Positions 8,104-15,743 of a DNA stretch of 20,173 nucleotides are shown in pieces. The first letter of the stretch is position 1. Each line of letters opens with the position of its first letter. The stretch spans positions 1-20,173 of the IMG/VR virus record IMGVR_UViG_3300007623_000043; one strand, given 5' to 3'. Below the pieces are notes generated by a model. The model was not told the origin of the DNA. It did not search any database and saw only the letters and a program-made list of their open reading frames with translations. Source of the DNA: a virus. The position numbers and the translations under genes were made by a program.

Positions 8104-10686
8104 ATGGCTCAATTCGCCCCTACTTTTCACGGTATTAACCTTGCTAATGGCTCATATATTGAAAATGCCACAGTAGAGGTTTTAACCGCGAATCCAGCCG
8201 GGCAGACCACAGGTGGACGCATGTGGATGCTTGGAGGAACTGGTGTAACCCAAAAACTAAAATACTCTTATGTAGATGACCTAGGCGCAGTGCAAATTGG
8301 TACCTTTGCTACTGATGAAGACCTACAGGCTGAAATCACAAGAGCGACAAACGCAGAAGGTAACCTATCATTTGGTGACGGTACTTCTTCAAATCTAACT
8401 CAAGCTATCAATGCTGAAAGAACTCGTGCTCTTGGTGCTGAAGGTGACCTATCATTTGCTGATGGAACTTCAGGCGATATCACTACAGCTATTAATACCG
8501 AAAGAAGTGCTCGTATCACAACCGATACTTCACTACAGAATCAGATTAACGCTATTCTTAGCAACGTTGATGCTACTGCAATTGACTCTTTCTCTGAAGT
8601 TGTAGCGGCATATGAAGCGGCTGATGGTAACCTTGATGGTGCTATCTCTGCCAACGTAACTGCTATTGGTGAAGAAGAAGCGGCTCGTATCGCGGCTGAT
8701 AGTGACCTACAGGGTAAGATTGATACAATCGAAGCTAATGCTGGTCTGACTGTAGATGGTGCTCTTAACTTTACTACATTTGATTCAGAAACAATGCAAA
8801 TTGACCTGTCACTCAACTCTACTCTTCTTGGTGCTATCGAAGCAATCAACACTGAGCTAAAAGTTGGTGGGTCTGATGCACTTGATGCTGAAATCTCTCG
8901 TGCTACCTCTGCTGAATCTGACCTTCAGACAGCTATTGATACTGAAGAAGCGGCTCGCATCGCGGCTGATGGTAACCTAACATTTGATGACGGTTCTTCA
9001 ACTAACTTGACTACTGCTATTAATGCTGAAAGAACTCGTGCTCTTGCGGCAGAAAGCGATATTCAGACAGAACTAGATGCTACTCAGACTGCTCTCGGTT
9101 CTGTGTACAACGCAACTACAGATTCTTACAATGCTTTCTCTGGAACCAACTACATCAACTCCAACTCTTCAATTACTGAAGATTTGACTGACCTTGATGC
9201 TCAGGCTAAGACAAACGCTGATGCGATTGCGGCAGAAACAACTGCTCGTACAACTGCTGTTTCTAATGTTCAGAGTGAACTTGATGGAACTCAGACAGGC
9301 GCTGGTCTAGATACCGATGGTTCTTATGTCGCAGTAGGTACATTCGATGCTGGTACTAACCCAACTGGTGCTTACTACATTGGCGGAGCTTCTAGCCTTG
9401 CTAATGCCGATATGCTCCTTGATGCTCAGGTTAAAGCAATTGACACTGAAATTACTGCTTCTCAGACAGGCGCTGGTCTAAATGCTAATGGTACTTACAC
9501 TGCTAATGCTACTGCCAATTATATTGACACAGCTACTAGCCTAAAAGATGCCGATACAATTCTAGACTCTACTCTAAAAGCAACAAATGACGAACTTACT
9601 GCTACTCAATCAGCGGCTGGTTTGAATACCGATGGTTCGTACACTGCTAATGCTTCATCTAACTACCTATCTTCAGCTACTGGTCTTAAAGATGCGGATA
9701 ACAAACTTGATGCTAGAATCAAACTAGTACAGGATGAACTTGATGCTACACAGACAGGTGCTGGTCTAGGTACTGGTGGTGCTTACACTGCTAACGCTTC
9801 TATGAACTACATCCAGAGTGCTACTTCTCTTGTAGAAGCAGACGAAGCTCTTGATGCGGCTGTAAAAGCAAATGACGATGACATTGCTACAATCCAGAGT
9901 AGTGCTGGTCTTGACGCAGACGGTGGTTACACTGCTCCTGCTGGTGCCAACTACATAGCAGACGCTACGACTCTTAAAGCGGCTGACATTGCACTTGATA
10001 CCAAAGTTAAAGCTAACTTTGATGAGATTACAGCTACACAGTCTGCTGTTGGTCTAAATGCTGATGGTAGTATCATTGCATGGTCTGGAACTACTTACCT
10101 TGATGCTTCTTCTACAATCGCTGATGGTATTACTGCTCTTGATACTGCTCTTAATCAGGCTGTTATCACTTCTGGTAATGACGCGGCTGATATCCTAACT
10201 GAGTTGAACACTACACAGGATTCTTTGGGTGGAATGATTAGTGGTACTGATGGTTCTTGGGTTGGTTTCACAGGTTCTAACTACCTTGATTCTGCTCTAA
10301 CTACTACAGGTGCTCTAACTGCTCTTGACAATCAGGTTAAAACTAACACTGATGGTCTAGCGGCTGAAGTTACTGCTCGTACCAATGCTGATACTGCTAT
10401 CACAACTGCTTTTGAAGATGCTGATACTTCAATTGTAACACAGATTAACGGTATGCGCTACTCAACTACATCTACAGCGGCTACTTCACATACTATTACA
10501 CATAATCTTGCTTCTGACAATATTATTGTAAATGTGTGGGTTGACCAAGGTGATGGTTCTTACGCAAACGATATCGTACCTATTGCTATTGATAGTTCAA
10601 GCCAGTTTACTGTCTACCTATCAGAAGCTAGAGCGATTCGCGTTTCTGTAATGAAGATGGATGATATTACTGACCCTAGTGCGTAA
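8104..10686 (+). CDS. Large repetitive tail fiber protein (860 aa)
   Basis: The N-terminal 75 residues (including 'PAGQTTGGRMWM' and 'YSYVDDLGAVQIGTFATDEDL') look like a fiber attachment domain. A long shaft follows. It has 28-residue units of the type 'LSFGDGTSSNLTQAINAERT' at 88-115, 116-143 and 292-319, mixed with 'EEAARIAADGNL' segments likely to coil. Then four exact-length 48-residue repeats (453-644) of pattern 'TQTGAGLN.DG.YTANA..NYI..ATSLKDAD..LDA.VKA', flanked by longer degenerate copies. The C-terminus (about 795-856, 'HTITHNLASDNIIVNVWVD') is the HN domain shared with the 131-aa and 661-aa proteins. Composition is dominated by Ala, Asp, Thr and Ser, with no Cys seen. Codon choice (AAC for Asn, GAC, CTT/CTA) resembles the tail sheath gene, which suggests high expression. 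It has a strong AAGGAG site. Probably a trimeric host-binding fiber; which virion position it takes is not shown. Confidence 0.85.
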   Translation: MAQFAPTFHGINLANGSYIENATVEVLTANPAGQTTGGRMWMLGGTGVTQKLKYSYVDDLGAVQIGTFATDEDLQAEITRATNAEGNLSFGDGTSSNLTQAINAERTRALGAEGDLSFADGTSGDITTAINTERSARITTDTSLQNQINAILSNVDATAIDSFSEVVAAYEAADGNLDGAISANVTAIGEEEAARIAADSDLQGKIDTIEANAGLTVDGALNFTTFDSETMQIDLSLNSTLLGAIEAINTELKVGGSDALDAEISRATSAESDLQTAIDTEEAARIAADGNLTFDDGSSTNLTTAINAERTRALAAESDIQTELDATQTALGSVYNATTDSYNAFSGTNYINSNSSITEDLTDLDAQAKTNADAIAAETTARTTAVSNVQSELDGTQTGAGLDTDGSYVAVGTFDAGTNPTGAYYIGGASSLANADMLLDAQVKAIDTEITASQTGAGLNANGTYTANATANYIDTATSLKDADTILDSTLKATNDELTATQSAAGLNTDGSYTANASSNYLSSATGLKDADNKLDARIKLVQDELDATQTGAGLGTGGAYTANASMNYIQSATSLVEADEALDAAVKANDDDIATIQSSAGLDADGGYTAPAGANYIADATTLKAADIALDTKVKANFDEITATQSAVGLNADGSIIAWSGTTYLDASSTIADGITALDTALNQAVITSGNDAADILTELNTTQDSLGGMISGTDGSWVGFTGSNYLDSALTTTGALTALDNQVKTNTDGLAAEVTARTNADTAITTAFEDADTSIVTQINGMRYSTTSTAATSHTITHNLASDNIIVNVWVDQGDGSYANDIVPIAIDSSSQFTVYLSEARAIRVSVMKMDDITDPSA
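9460..10035 (+). repeat. Four tandem 144-bp (48-codon) repeats in the 860-aa fiber shaft
   Basis: Units begin at 9460, 9604, 9748 and 9892 and are all exactly 48 codons long. Each encodes (T/S/I)Q-(T/S)-x-AGL at the start, a 'YTA.A..NY(I/L)' centre and an 'L..AD..LD..(V/I/L)K' end. Longer degenerate units lie before (from about 9067) and after (to about 10380). Protein conservation exceeds nucleotide identity, so the array is not freshly amplified. Confidence 0.9.
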
Positions 10687-10703
10687 TATAATCTAATATA
10701 AAA

Positions 10704-10725
10704 GAAGGGTTCTTATGAACCCTTC
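10704..10725 (+). terminator. Perfect 9-bp hairpin after the 860-aa fiber gene; weak terminator or 3'-end structure
   Basis: GAAGGGTTC (10704-10712), a four-base loop TTAT, and GAACCCTTC (10717-10725) form a perfect stem 18 bases past the fiber stop. The following bases are ATTTATAAG rather than a run of T, so as an intrinsic terminator it would be weak. It directly abuts a second inverted repeat (10726-10788), and the two may act together. Confidence 0.65.
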
Positions 10726-10788
10726 ATTTATAAGCCCCATGTTCGACTTATAAATATAATTAGTCAATTAATTATGGGGTTTATAAAT
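10726..10788 (+). promoter_or_regulatory. Long inverted repeat that can hide the ribosome site and start codon of the 69-aa gene
   Basis: The 15-base arm at 10726-10740 (ATTTATAAGCCCCAT) pairs with 10774-10788 (ATGGGGTTTATAAAT) at every position, with one G-U wobble (10734 with 10780). The 3' arm contains the GGGG ribosome site (10776-10779) and the first two bases of the ATG at 10787. The 33-base loop holds a perfect late promoter, so RNA started there lacks the 5' arm. In T4 the genes e, soc, 49 and I-TevI use this layout to block translation of read-through RNA and allow it from late RNA. Here that function is inferred. Confidence 0.75.
10749..10756 (+). promoter_or_regulatory. T4-type late promoter (TATAAATA) for the small-protein pair
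   Basis: A perfect late promoter box lies 30 bases upstream of the 69-aa gene and inside the loop of the inverted repeat. By T4 spacing, transcription should begin a few bases downstream, around 10762, still within the loop. Confidence 0.8.
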
Positions 10789-10996
10789 GAAGAAATTAAA
10801 TTATTATGGTGTTGAAACAGCCAATTCCCCAAAAGAAGGAGTTGATTTGTTACTTAAAATGTTTGACGAACTTGCCGAAGTAGCAAGTACAGTTGACTAC
10901 ACCAAAAATGAAGATAGGGAGACATACAAACAGTATGTTAAGTCAATGCGAAGATATTTCGATAGATGTGAAAAACTTATCGTTAGTATGGAGTGA
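10787..10996 (+). CDS. Small helical protein of unknown function (69 aa)
   Basis: I do not recognise this protein. It is charged and almost certainly all-helical: 'KEGVDLLLKMFDELAEVAS' (residues 16-34) and 'ETYKQYVKSMRRYFDRCEKL' (45-64) read as two amphipathic helices around a polar turn. There is no membrane segment or signal peptide. It begins with ATG after GGGG seven bases upstream, inside a hairpin that could block translation of read-through RNA. The following small gene starts within ten bases of its stop, so the two are translationally linked. The location between two large fiber genes and behind a dedicated late promoter makes a fiber-assembly or virion-associated role plausible, but this is only inference. 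Confidence 0.7.
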   Translation: MKKLNYYGVETANSPKEGVDLLLKMFDELAEVASTVDYTKNEDRETYKQYVKSMRRYFDRCEKLIVSME

Positions 10997-11001
10997 AGTA
11001 T

Positions 11002-11223
11002 ATGGCAAAGACGGTTATTCCTGAACATATCGAAGGGTGGTTTGACAAAATTAGAAAAAACATAATTGAATTCCAAGAAAATAGACAGAACATGTCTAAG
11101 GATGAACAAATAGACTTTATAAGAAGACAATATGTTTTACTAGAAATAATTATATCGGTTTTGAATGACGAAATGTATTTTGTCGGTGTCAATCATGACC
11201 GCATTAAAAATAATCAGGAGTAA
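11002..11223 (+). CDS. Small helical protein of unknown function (73 aa)
   Basis: I prefer the ATG at 11002 because GGAG (10990-10993) sits eight bases upstream; a GTG at 10993 would add three residues but overlaps that ribosome site. The protein is charged and helical ('HIEGWFDKIRKNIIEFQENR' near residues 8-27, then 'IDFIRRQYVLLEIIISVLND'), with a hydrophobic stretch too short and broken to be a clear membrane segment. It is not obviously similar to the 69-aa partner beyond being short, helical and charged. Its stop is three bases before the 661-aa fiber start, so the three genes form one unit under the 10749 promoter. This favours a helper or partner of that fiber; no known family is recognised. 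Confidence 0.7.
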   Translation: MAKTVIPEHIEGWFDKIRKNIIEFQENRQNMSKDEQIDFIRRQYVLLEIIISVLNDEMYFVGVNHDRIKNNQE

Positions 11224-11226
11224 TAA

Positions 11227-13212
11227 ATGGCAGTTACAGGAAGAAATTCTATTTCCGTAAGGTCTCATATGAGACTGTTCGGTGACTTATCTTTTGATAA
11301 GGATAATGGGTCATTTCCAACAAATCCAGCCACGAACCAAATTTCCCTAGTAGATGGTATTCTTTACATTTACTCTTCAATAAATGGTGTTCGTACTTGG
11401 TATCCCTTGACTCACAAAAAATCAGCATATGTTCATACTCAGGCTGTCGCTTCGTCCGAGTGGACTTTAGCACATAACCAGAATACTTTAGATTTTGGTT
11501 ACTTTGCCTATGACACAGATAACAATCTATTGTATGCCAATATTGAGGTTGTTGATGCTGATACTATTAAAATCAAATTCAATAGTCCAGTTGCTGGTAA
11601 GGCAATTATGTTCTTTGACTATGAGATAACAGCTAAGAGCATTTCTGCTGGAAACTTGGATGTAACAAACATTGAAGGTATGTTCTCCAAAGTTGGTGAT
11701 GATATTGTTTTCTCTGGGAACTTGATTCCAGATACAGCAGATACATGGACCATTGGTAACGCTACTGCTCCCGTAAAAGACATGTATCTTTCTGCCAATA
11801 CTCTACATGTTGGCGATTTGACACTTTCTCAAAACAATTTCAACATGCCTATTGGTAGTAATCTAACATCTCCAGACCAAGCACCTTCTATAGAAACAGG
11901 TAAATTAATTGTAAATCCTGTTACATATGACCCAGGTGAAGGCTCACAGGTATCAGATGCTTCTATTTCATTCCGAGATTCAACAGGTAATGAAAACTCT
12001 ATAACTTTCAGTAATTCTACTGGTAAGTATAGACTAGACACATTTAATGGTGAAGGTTTTGGTTCACTTGAAGCTAAATCAGTAACACTAAACAATGTTG
12101 GTAACACTGCTTTGGTCATTAATGGTGATGTTTCATCTACTGGAACTTCTACTTTCTCAGATGTTGTAATGACCAATATGACCGTAAATGGTGGAACTAC
12201 ATTCTCAGGTACTGTTGACCTACAACAACCACTTGTATTTACAGAAAATGCTACAATTGGTGACGGTGATGATAATGTTACTATTAATTCAGGTGGAGCA
12301 AATTTCTTTAAAGTAATTTCTCAATATTTCAATCTTGATGAAAATGGTAACCTAACTATATCTGGTGACTGTACTGTTAATGGTACACTAACCACAACAG
12401 TTCAGGATATTGCTACAACTACTAACTCTACAATTACAGACCAGTACTTTGTAGCTCAGGGTAGTGGTACACTAGATGCTGGTATACAGATTGATAGGGG
12501 AGCTTCCACTACGGCAGTTCTTCAGTTTAACGAATCTACTGATAAGTGGGAAGCTGGTCTCATTGGAAATACAAGTTCTCTAGTTGTAGATAATGACCCT
12601 AGACTACTAACTGCAATACAGCGTTCTGATTTGACAAATGGAGGAGATACAAATCTCCACTACCATCCAGACGATAGAAATCGTACAAATCACACTGGTA
12701 CTCAGCCAGCATCTACGATTAGTGATTTCTCAACTGCTGTAACTAATATTATGTCTACACCACTTTCAAACAAAGTAGACAAGATTACAGGTTGGGGTCT
12801 AACACAAAACAACTATACTGATGTTGAAAAAGCTAAACTAGAAAGCATAGATGTTTCTAAAATAGGCGCTACTATATCTTGGTCGGAAATATCAGATAGA
12901 CCAAATGTATACTATGAATCAGCCATTCCAGCGGATGACTTGACTGTTACTCATGTTGACAATCTAGTTAGTGGTAAACTGGCTAATGGTGATAATCCTG
13001 TCCCTGTACTTCAGAGACCAAATACAATTACAGTTGTTGATGAAACTGTTACTACCTATACTGTAAACTATGACCCTACATACTTAATGGTATACATAGG
13101 TAGACAGATTTTGAGACCTTCTGAATATACAGCAACAAACGGTACATCAATAACATTCAACATTCCTCTAGCTTTGGATGATGAAATAGATATTATCACC
13201 GCGTTTAAATAA
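11227..13212 (+). CDS. Mosaic tail fiber protein (661 aa) in the gp12/wac position
   Basis: Several fiber modules follow in order. The N-terminus (residues 1-65, with 'MRLFGDLSF' and 'WYPLTHKK') is followed by an HN domain at 68-133 ('WTLAHNQNTLDFGYF... IEVVDADTIKIKF'). Residues 150-220 include 'GNATAPVKDMYLSANTLHVG', a motif frequent in marine phage fibers. Residues 220-430 are beta-rich with Gly/Thr/Asn repeats. 'HYHPDDRNRTNHTGTQPAST' (478-497) is a classic tail-fiber element, followed by 'KVDKITGWGLTQNNYTDVEK', the shaft-end motif of many fibers. The last 50 residues ('YLMVYIGRQILRPSEY') match a recurrent C-terminal tip domain. It has no named T4 equivalent but occupies the slot of gene 12 and wac just before gene 13. 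A strong terminator follows. Likely host-recognition or collar-region fiber. Confidence 0.8.
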   Translation: MAVTGRNSISVRSHMRLFGDLSFDKDNGSFPTNPATNQISLVDGILYIYSSINGVRTWYPLTHKKSAYVHTQAVASSEWTLAHNQNTLDFGYFAYDTDNNLLYANIEVVDADTIKIKFNSPVAGKAIMFFDYEITAKSISAGNLDVTNIEGMFSKVGDDIVFSGNLIPDTADTWTIGNATAPVKDMYLSANTLHVGDLTLSQNNFNMPIGSNLTSPDQAPSIETGKLIVNPVTYDPGEGSQVSDASISFRDSTGNENSITFSNSTGKYRLDTFNGEGFGSLEAKSVTLNNVGNTALVINGDVSSTGTSTFSDVVMTNMTVNGGTTFSGTVDLQQPLVFTENATIGDGDDNVTINSGGANFFKVISQYFNLDENGNLTISGDCTVNGTLTTTVQDIATTTNSTITDQYFVAQGSGTLDAGIQIDRGASTTAVLQFNESTDKWEAGLIGNTSSLVVDNDPRLLTAIQRSDLTNGGDTNLHYHPDDRNRTNHTGTQPASTISDFSTAVTNIMSTPLSNKVDKITGWGLTQNNYTDVEKAKLESIDVSKIGATISWSEISDRPNVYYESAIPADDLTVTHVDNLVSGKLANGDNPVPVLQRPNTITVVDETVTTYTVNYDPTYLMVYIGRQILRPSEYTATNGTSITFNIPLALDDEIDIITAFK

Positions 13213-13240
13213 TAATAAAAACATATAATAATAATATCTT

Positions 13241-13264
13241 GGGAGCCTTTGGCTCCCTTTTTTT
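13241..13264 (+). terminator. Strong intrinsic terminator after the fiber block
   Basis: GGGAGCC (13241-13247), loop TTT, GGCTCCC (13251-13257), then seven T residues (13258-13264) form a textbook rho-independent terminator. It separates the fiber block from the neck, packaging and tail block. Confidence 0.93.
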
Positions 13265-13282
13265 ATCTTAAAGTGTAGGATA

Positions 13283-13290
13283 TATAAATA
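13283..13290 (+). promoter_or_regulatory. T4-type late promoter (TATAAATA) for gene 13 onward
   Basis: A perfect late promoter box lies between the terminator and gene 13, 21 bases upstream of the ATG. The AAAGGAGG ribosome site at 13297-13304 is the strongest in the window. The promoter probably drives gp13 through gp17, as no other promoter or terminator appears before 17805. Confidence 0.85.
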
Positions 13291-13311
13291 GTACATAAAG
13301 GAGGATTCTTA

Positions 13312-14052
13312 ATGGCTGTAAACTCAAGACAAGACTTAAAAGATTATTGTTTAAGAAGATTGGGAGCACCAATGGTAAACATTGATGTATCCGATGAACA
13401 AATTGAAGACCGCATTGATGATAGTCTGTCAAAGTTTGCCAGATACCATTATAGTGGCTCTGAAAAACTGTACTATAAACATCAATTGACTCAGGAAGAT
13501 TTAGATAATTCATATATTAATCTTCCAGAAAATATAATAACTGTAATTCGTGTCCTACCATATGGTGGTTCGCTATCTGATTATAGTGGTATGTTTAATT
13601 CAAAATATCAAATGATGTTAGGCGATTACAATACAGGTTCTGTTCCAACAATAACAGATATGGTTATGAAACAAACTCATTTCGACTTCCTATCTAGTAT
13701 GTTGGGTGGTACTGATTCTATACAATACAATCGCTATAAAGATAAACTAATTTTTAATACTATGTCATCTTCTTTGAAACCGGGAGACTTTATCATAGCT
13801 GAATGTTATTCAGTAGTAGATGCTGAAGAATATCCTGAAGTTTACAATGATAGTTGGGTTAAAAAATACACTACTGCTCTTATTAAACAGCAATGGGGTA
13901 TGAACTTATTGAAGTTTCAGGATGCTAAACTTCCGGGCGACATAACTCTAAACGGTGCCAGATATTATGAAGACGCAACTGACGAAATTGAAAGATTAGA
14001 TGAAAGTCTAAGAAACACATACGAGTTACCAGTTGACTTTATGATAGGATAA
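13312..14052 (+). CDS. gp13: Neck protein gp13
   Basis: This is the T4 gp13-type head-completion and neck protein, which helps seal the filled head and attach the tail. The N-terminal 'DLKDYCLRRLGAP' (residues 8-20) followed by 'VSDEQIEDRIDDSLSKFARY' (26-45) is the family signature, and the C-terminus carries 'YYEDATDEIERLDESLRNTY'. At 246 residues it is shorter than T4 gp13 (309) but close to the marine T4-like versions. The start is fixed by a near-perfect AAGGAGG seven bases upstream. It is followed by gp14, gp15, gp16, gp17, gp18 and gp19 in T4 order, which confirms the assignment. Confidence 0.93.
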   Translation: MAVNSRQDLKDYCLRRLGAPMVNIDVSDEQIEDRIDDSLSKFARYHYSGSEKLYYKHQLTQEDLDNSYINLPENIITVIRVLPYGGSLSDYSGMFNSKYQMMLGDYNTGSVPTITDMVMKQTHFDFLSSMLGGTDSIQYNRYKDKLIFNTMSSSLKPGDFIIAECYSVVDAEEYPEVYNDSWVKKYTTALIKQQWGMNLLKFQDAKLPGDITLNGARYYEDATDEIERLDESLRNTYELPVDFMIG

Positions 14053-14063
14053 CGGAAATAACT

Positions 14064-14981
14064 ATGGGCATGACATACAATAAATCTGGCTTTAATATTA
14101 TGTCTCTTAAGCAAGAAGCTAAGAGTATGGTAAATAATATAAGCAGAGAAGTTAATGATGTAACTGGTCTTCCATGTAAATATTTACTGAGAGAAGAAAT
14201 AAATGTTGATTCTGTATTCAATGATGTAACATCTTCATCATTTAATCAATATTATGATATTACAATGGTGGTTGATTTCAACGAAACCAGTGTACAGGAA
14301 AATGATTTCCTATCCAAGTTTGGCATTGAAGCAAATGACCGAGTAACTTTTGAAGTCAATATAACAAAGTGGGAAGATGAAATAACTTCATTAAACCCAA
14401 CTGTAAAAACTCCAAGAGAAGGTGATTTGATTTATATTCAAGGCGTAGATAGGCTATGGGAAATTACTTATGTCGATTTTGAGAAGAAACTTTTCGATTT
14501 TGACCATTTGACTTATACAATTAATGCTCAAGTATACAATTATAGCCAAGAAACTCAATTTGGAACAGATTCTGGCGTGGATGTTATTGATAATATGGAA
14601 ACAGCTAATACATATGCTGTAGACTTTACGCTTGGTTCAGGCTCAGGAACTTACTCTAAAGATGAAGTCGTATATCAAGGCGTAAATCTAATAGAAGCAA
14701 CTGCTAGAGGTATCGTTATAGGCTGGAATGAAGAAACTAAGGTTCTAAGGGTATCGGATATTTCTGGTACTTTTGCGGCAAATCAGATGATTATAGGGAA
14801 CCAGACAACAGCGGCTTACTTACTTGGCGCAACAGTTACACTTTCTACACCAGTTGAACAAGCTAATTTGTTCTCTAATGATACTGATTTGGCAACAGCA
14901 GATAATCAATCAATAGAGTGGGAAGCTGATAAAGTAATTGATTGGTCGGAAACTGACCCATTTAGTGAAGGAGATTATTAA
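14064..14981 (+). CDS. gp14: Neck protein gp14, with extra C-terminal domain
   Basis: T4 gp14-type neck protein, which with gp13 forms the connector below the portal. The N-terminal 150 residues include 'FLSKFGIEANDRVTFEVNIT' (82-101) and 'GDLIYIQGVDRLWEITYVDF' (120-139), typical of the family. Residues 185-262 form an added Gly/Ser-rich beta domain ('GSGSGTYSKDEVVYQG ... GIVIGWN') that makes this 305-residue protein longer than T4 gp14 (256). The start is uncertain between ATG 14064 and ATG 14070: a weak CGGAAA at 14053-14058 suits the first better. The stop overlaps the gp15 start (TAATG), so the two are translationally coupled. Confidence 0.9.
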   Translation: MGMTYNKSGFNIMSLKQEAKSMVNNISREVNDVTGLPCKYLLREEINVDSVFNDVTSSSFNQYYDITMVVDFNETSVQENDFLSKFGIEANDRVTFEVNITKWEDEITSLNPTVKTPREGDLIYIQGVDRLWEITYVDFEKKLFDFDHLTYTINAQVYNYSQETQFGTDSGVDVIDNMETANTYAVDFTLGSGSGTYSKDEVVYQGVNLIEATARGIVIGWNEETKVLRVSDISGTFAANQMIIGNQTTAAYLLGATVTLSTPVEQANLFSNDTDLATADNQSIEWEADKVIDWSETDPFSEGDY

Positions 14982-15733
14982 TGTTCGGTGGGCATTTTTA
15001 TCATGGGACTATAAGAAAGTCCGTTATTATATTTGGAACATTATTTAATGATATTAGTATAAAGAAATATGACGCGGATGGGGTTCTGTTAAAAGAAATC
15101 CCAGTGCCACTTTCATATGGTCCAAGAGAAAAATATCTATCACGAGTTAATGCTTCTGAAAACCCTCTAACTATGCCAAGAATGTCTTTCACATTGCTTG
15201 ATTTGGTATATGATGGCGAAAGAAGACTAGGTAAAACTGATAGAATAACTAAAGAGGTACAGGAAGATACTAAATCAAAAATGAAAGTATTCAATCCAGT
15301 ACCATATAATCTGAATTTCCAACTAACAGCTATGGTTAAAAATAGTGACGATGGTATTCAGATTGTAGAACAAATACTACCATTTTTTGCTCCATCTTTT
15401 AGCATTTCATTCGATATCATTCCAGGAATGGAAATATCAAAAGATGTAGACATTATTTTAAATTCAATAACTCAAGAAGATACCTATGAAGGAGACTTTG
15501 ACACAAGAAGAGTATTGACTTGGACTTTTGATTTTACACTAAAAACATATTTGTATGGTCCTGTAAGAGAAGAGGGTGTTATCCTCAAGTCTATTTCGGA
15601 TATTTACGATGCTACTAAGGATTATAGTAGCTCTAATCCTTTAACCAGACAGACAGTAACCCCAGATACATTTGATAAGGATGATAACTTTACATTTGGA
15701 GATGCGATACAGGATTTTCCTGAATCAAAATAA
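14981..15733 (+). CDS. gp15: Tail completion and sheath stabiliser protein gp15
   Basis: T4 gp15 forms the ring that ends the tail tube and sheath and docks the tail to the neck. The N-terminus 'MFGGHFYHGTIRKSVIIFGT' parallels T4 gp15, and 'IVEQILPFFAPSF' (128-140) is the conserved core, followed by 'FDTRRVLTWTFDFTL' and 'YGPV' near 180-200. At 250 residues it is slightly shorter than T4 gp15 (272). The start overlaps the gp14 stop by one base and has AAGGAGA at 14968-14974. Confidence 0.95.
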   Translation: MFGGHFYHGTIRKSVIIFGTLFNDISIKKYDADGVLLKEIPVPLSYGPREKYLSRVNASENPLTMPRMSFTLLDLVYDGERRLGKTDRITKEVQEDTKSKMKVFNPVPYNLNFQLTAMVKNSDDGIQIVEQILPFFAPSFSISFDIIPGMEISKDVDIILNSITQEDTYEGDFDTRRVLTWTFDFTLKTYLYGPVREEGVILKSISDIYDATKDYSSSNPLTRQTVTPDTFDKDDNFTFGDAIQDFPESK

Positions 15734-15743
15734 TAGGTGATTT

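Noticed and set aside
10993-11223. GTG start at 10993 for the 73-aa gene
   Set aside because: The ATG at 11002 has GGAG eight bases upstream, while the GTG overlaps that site.
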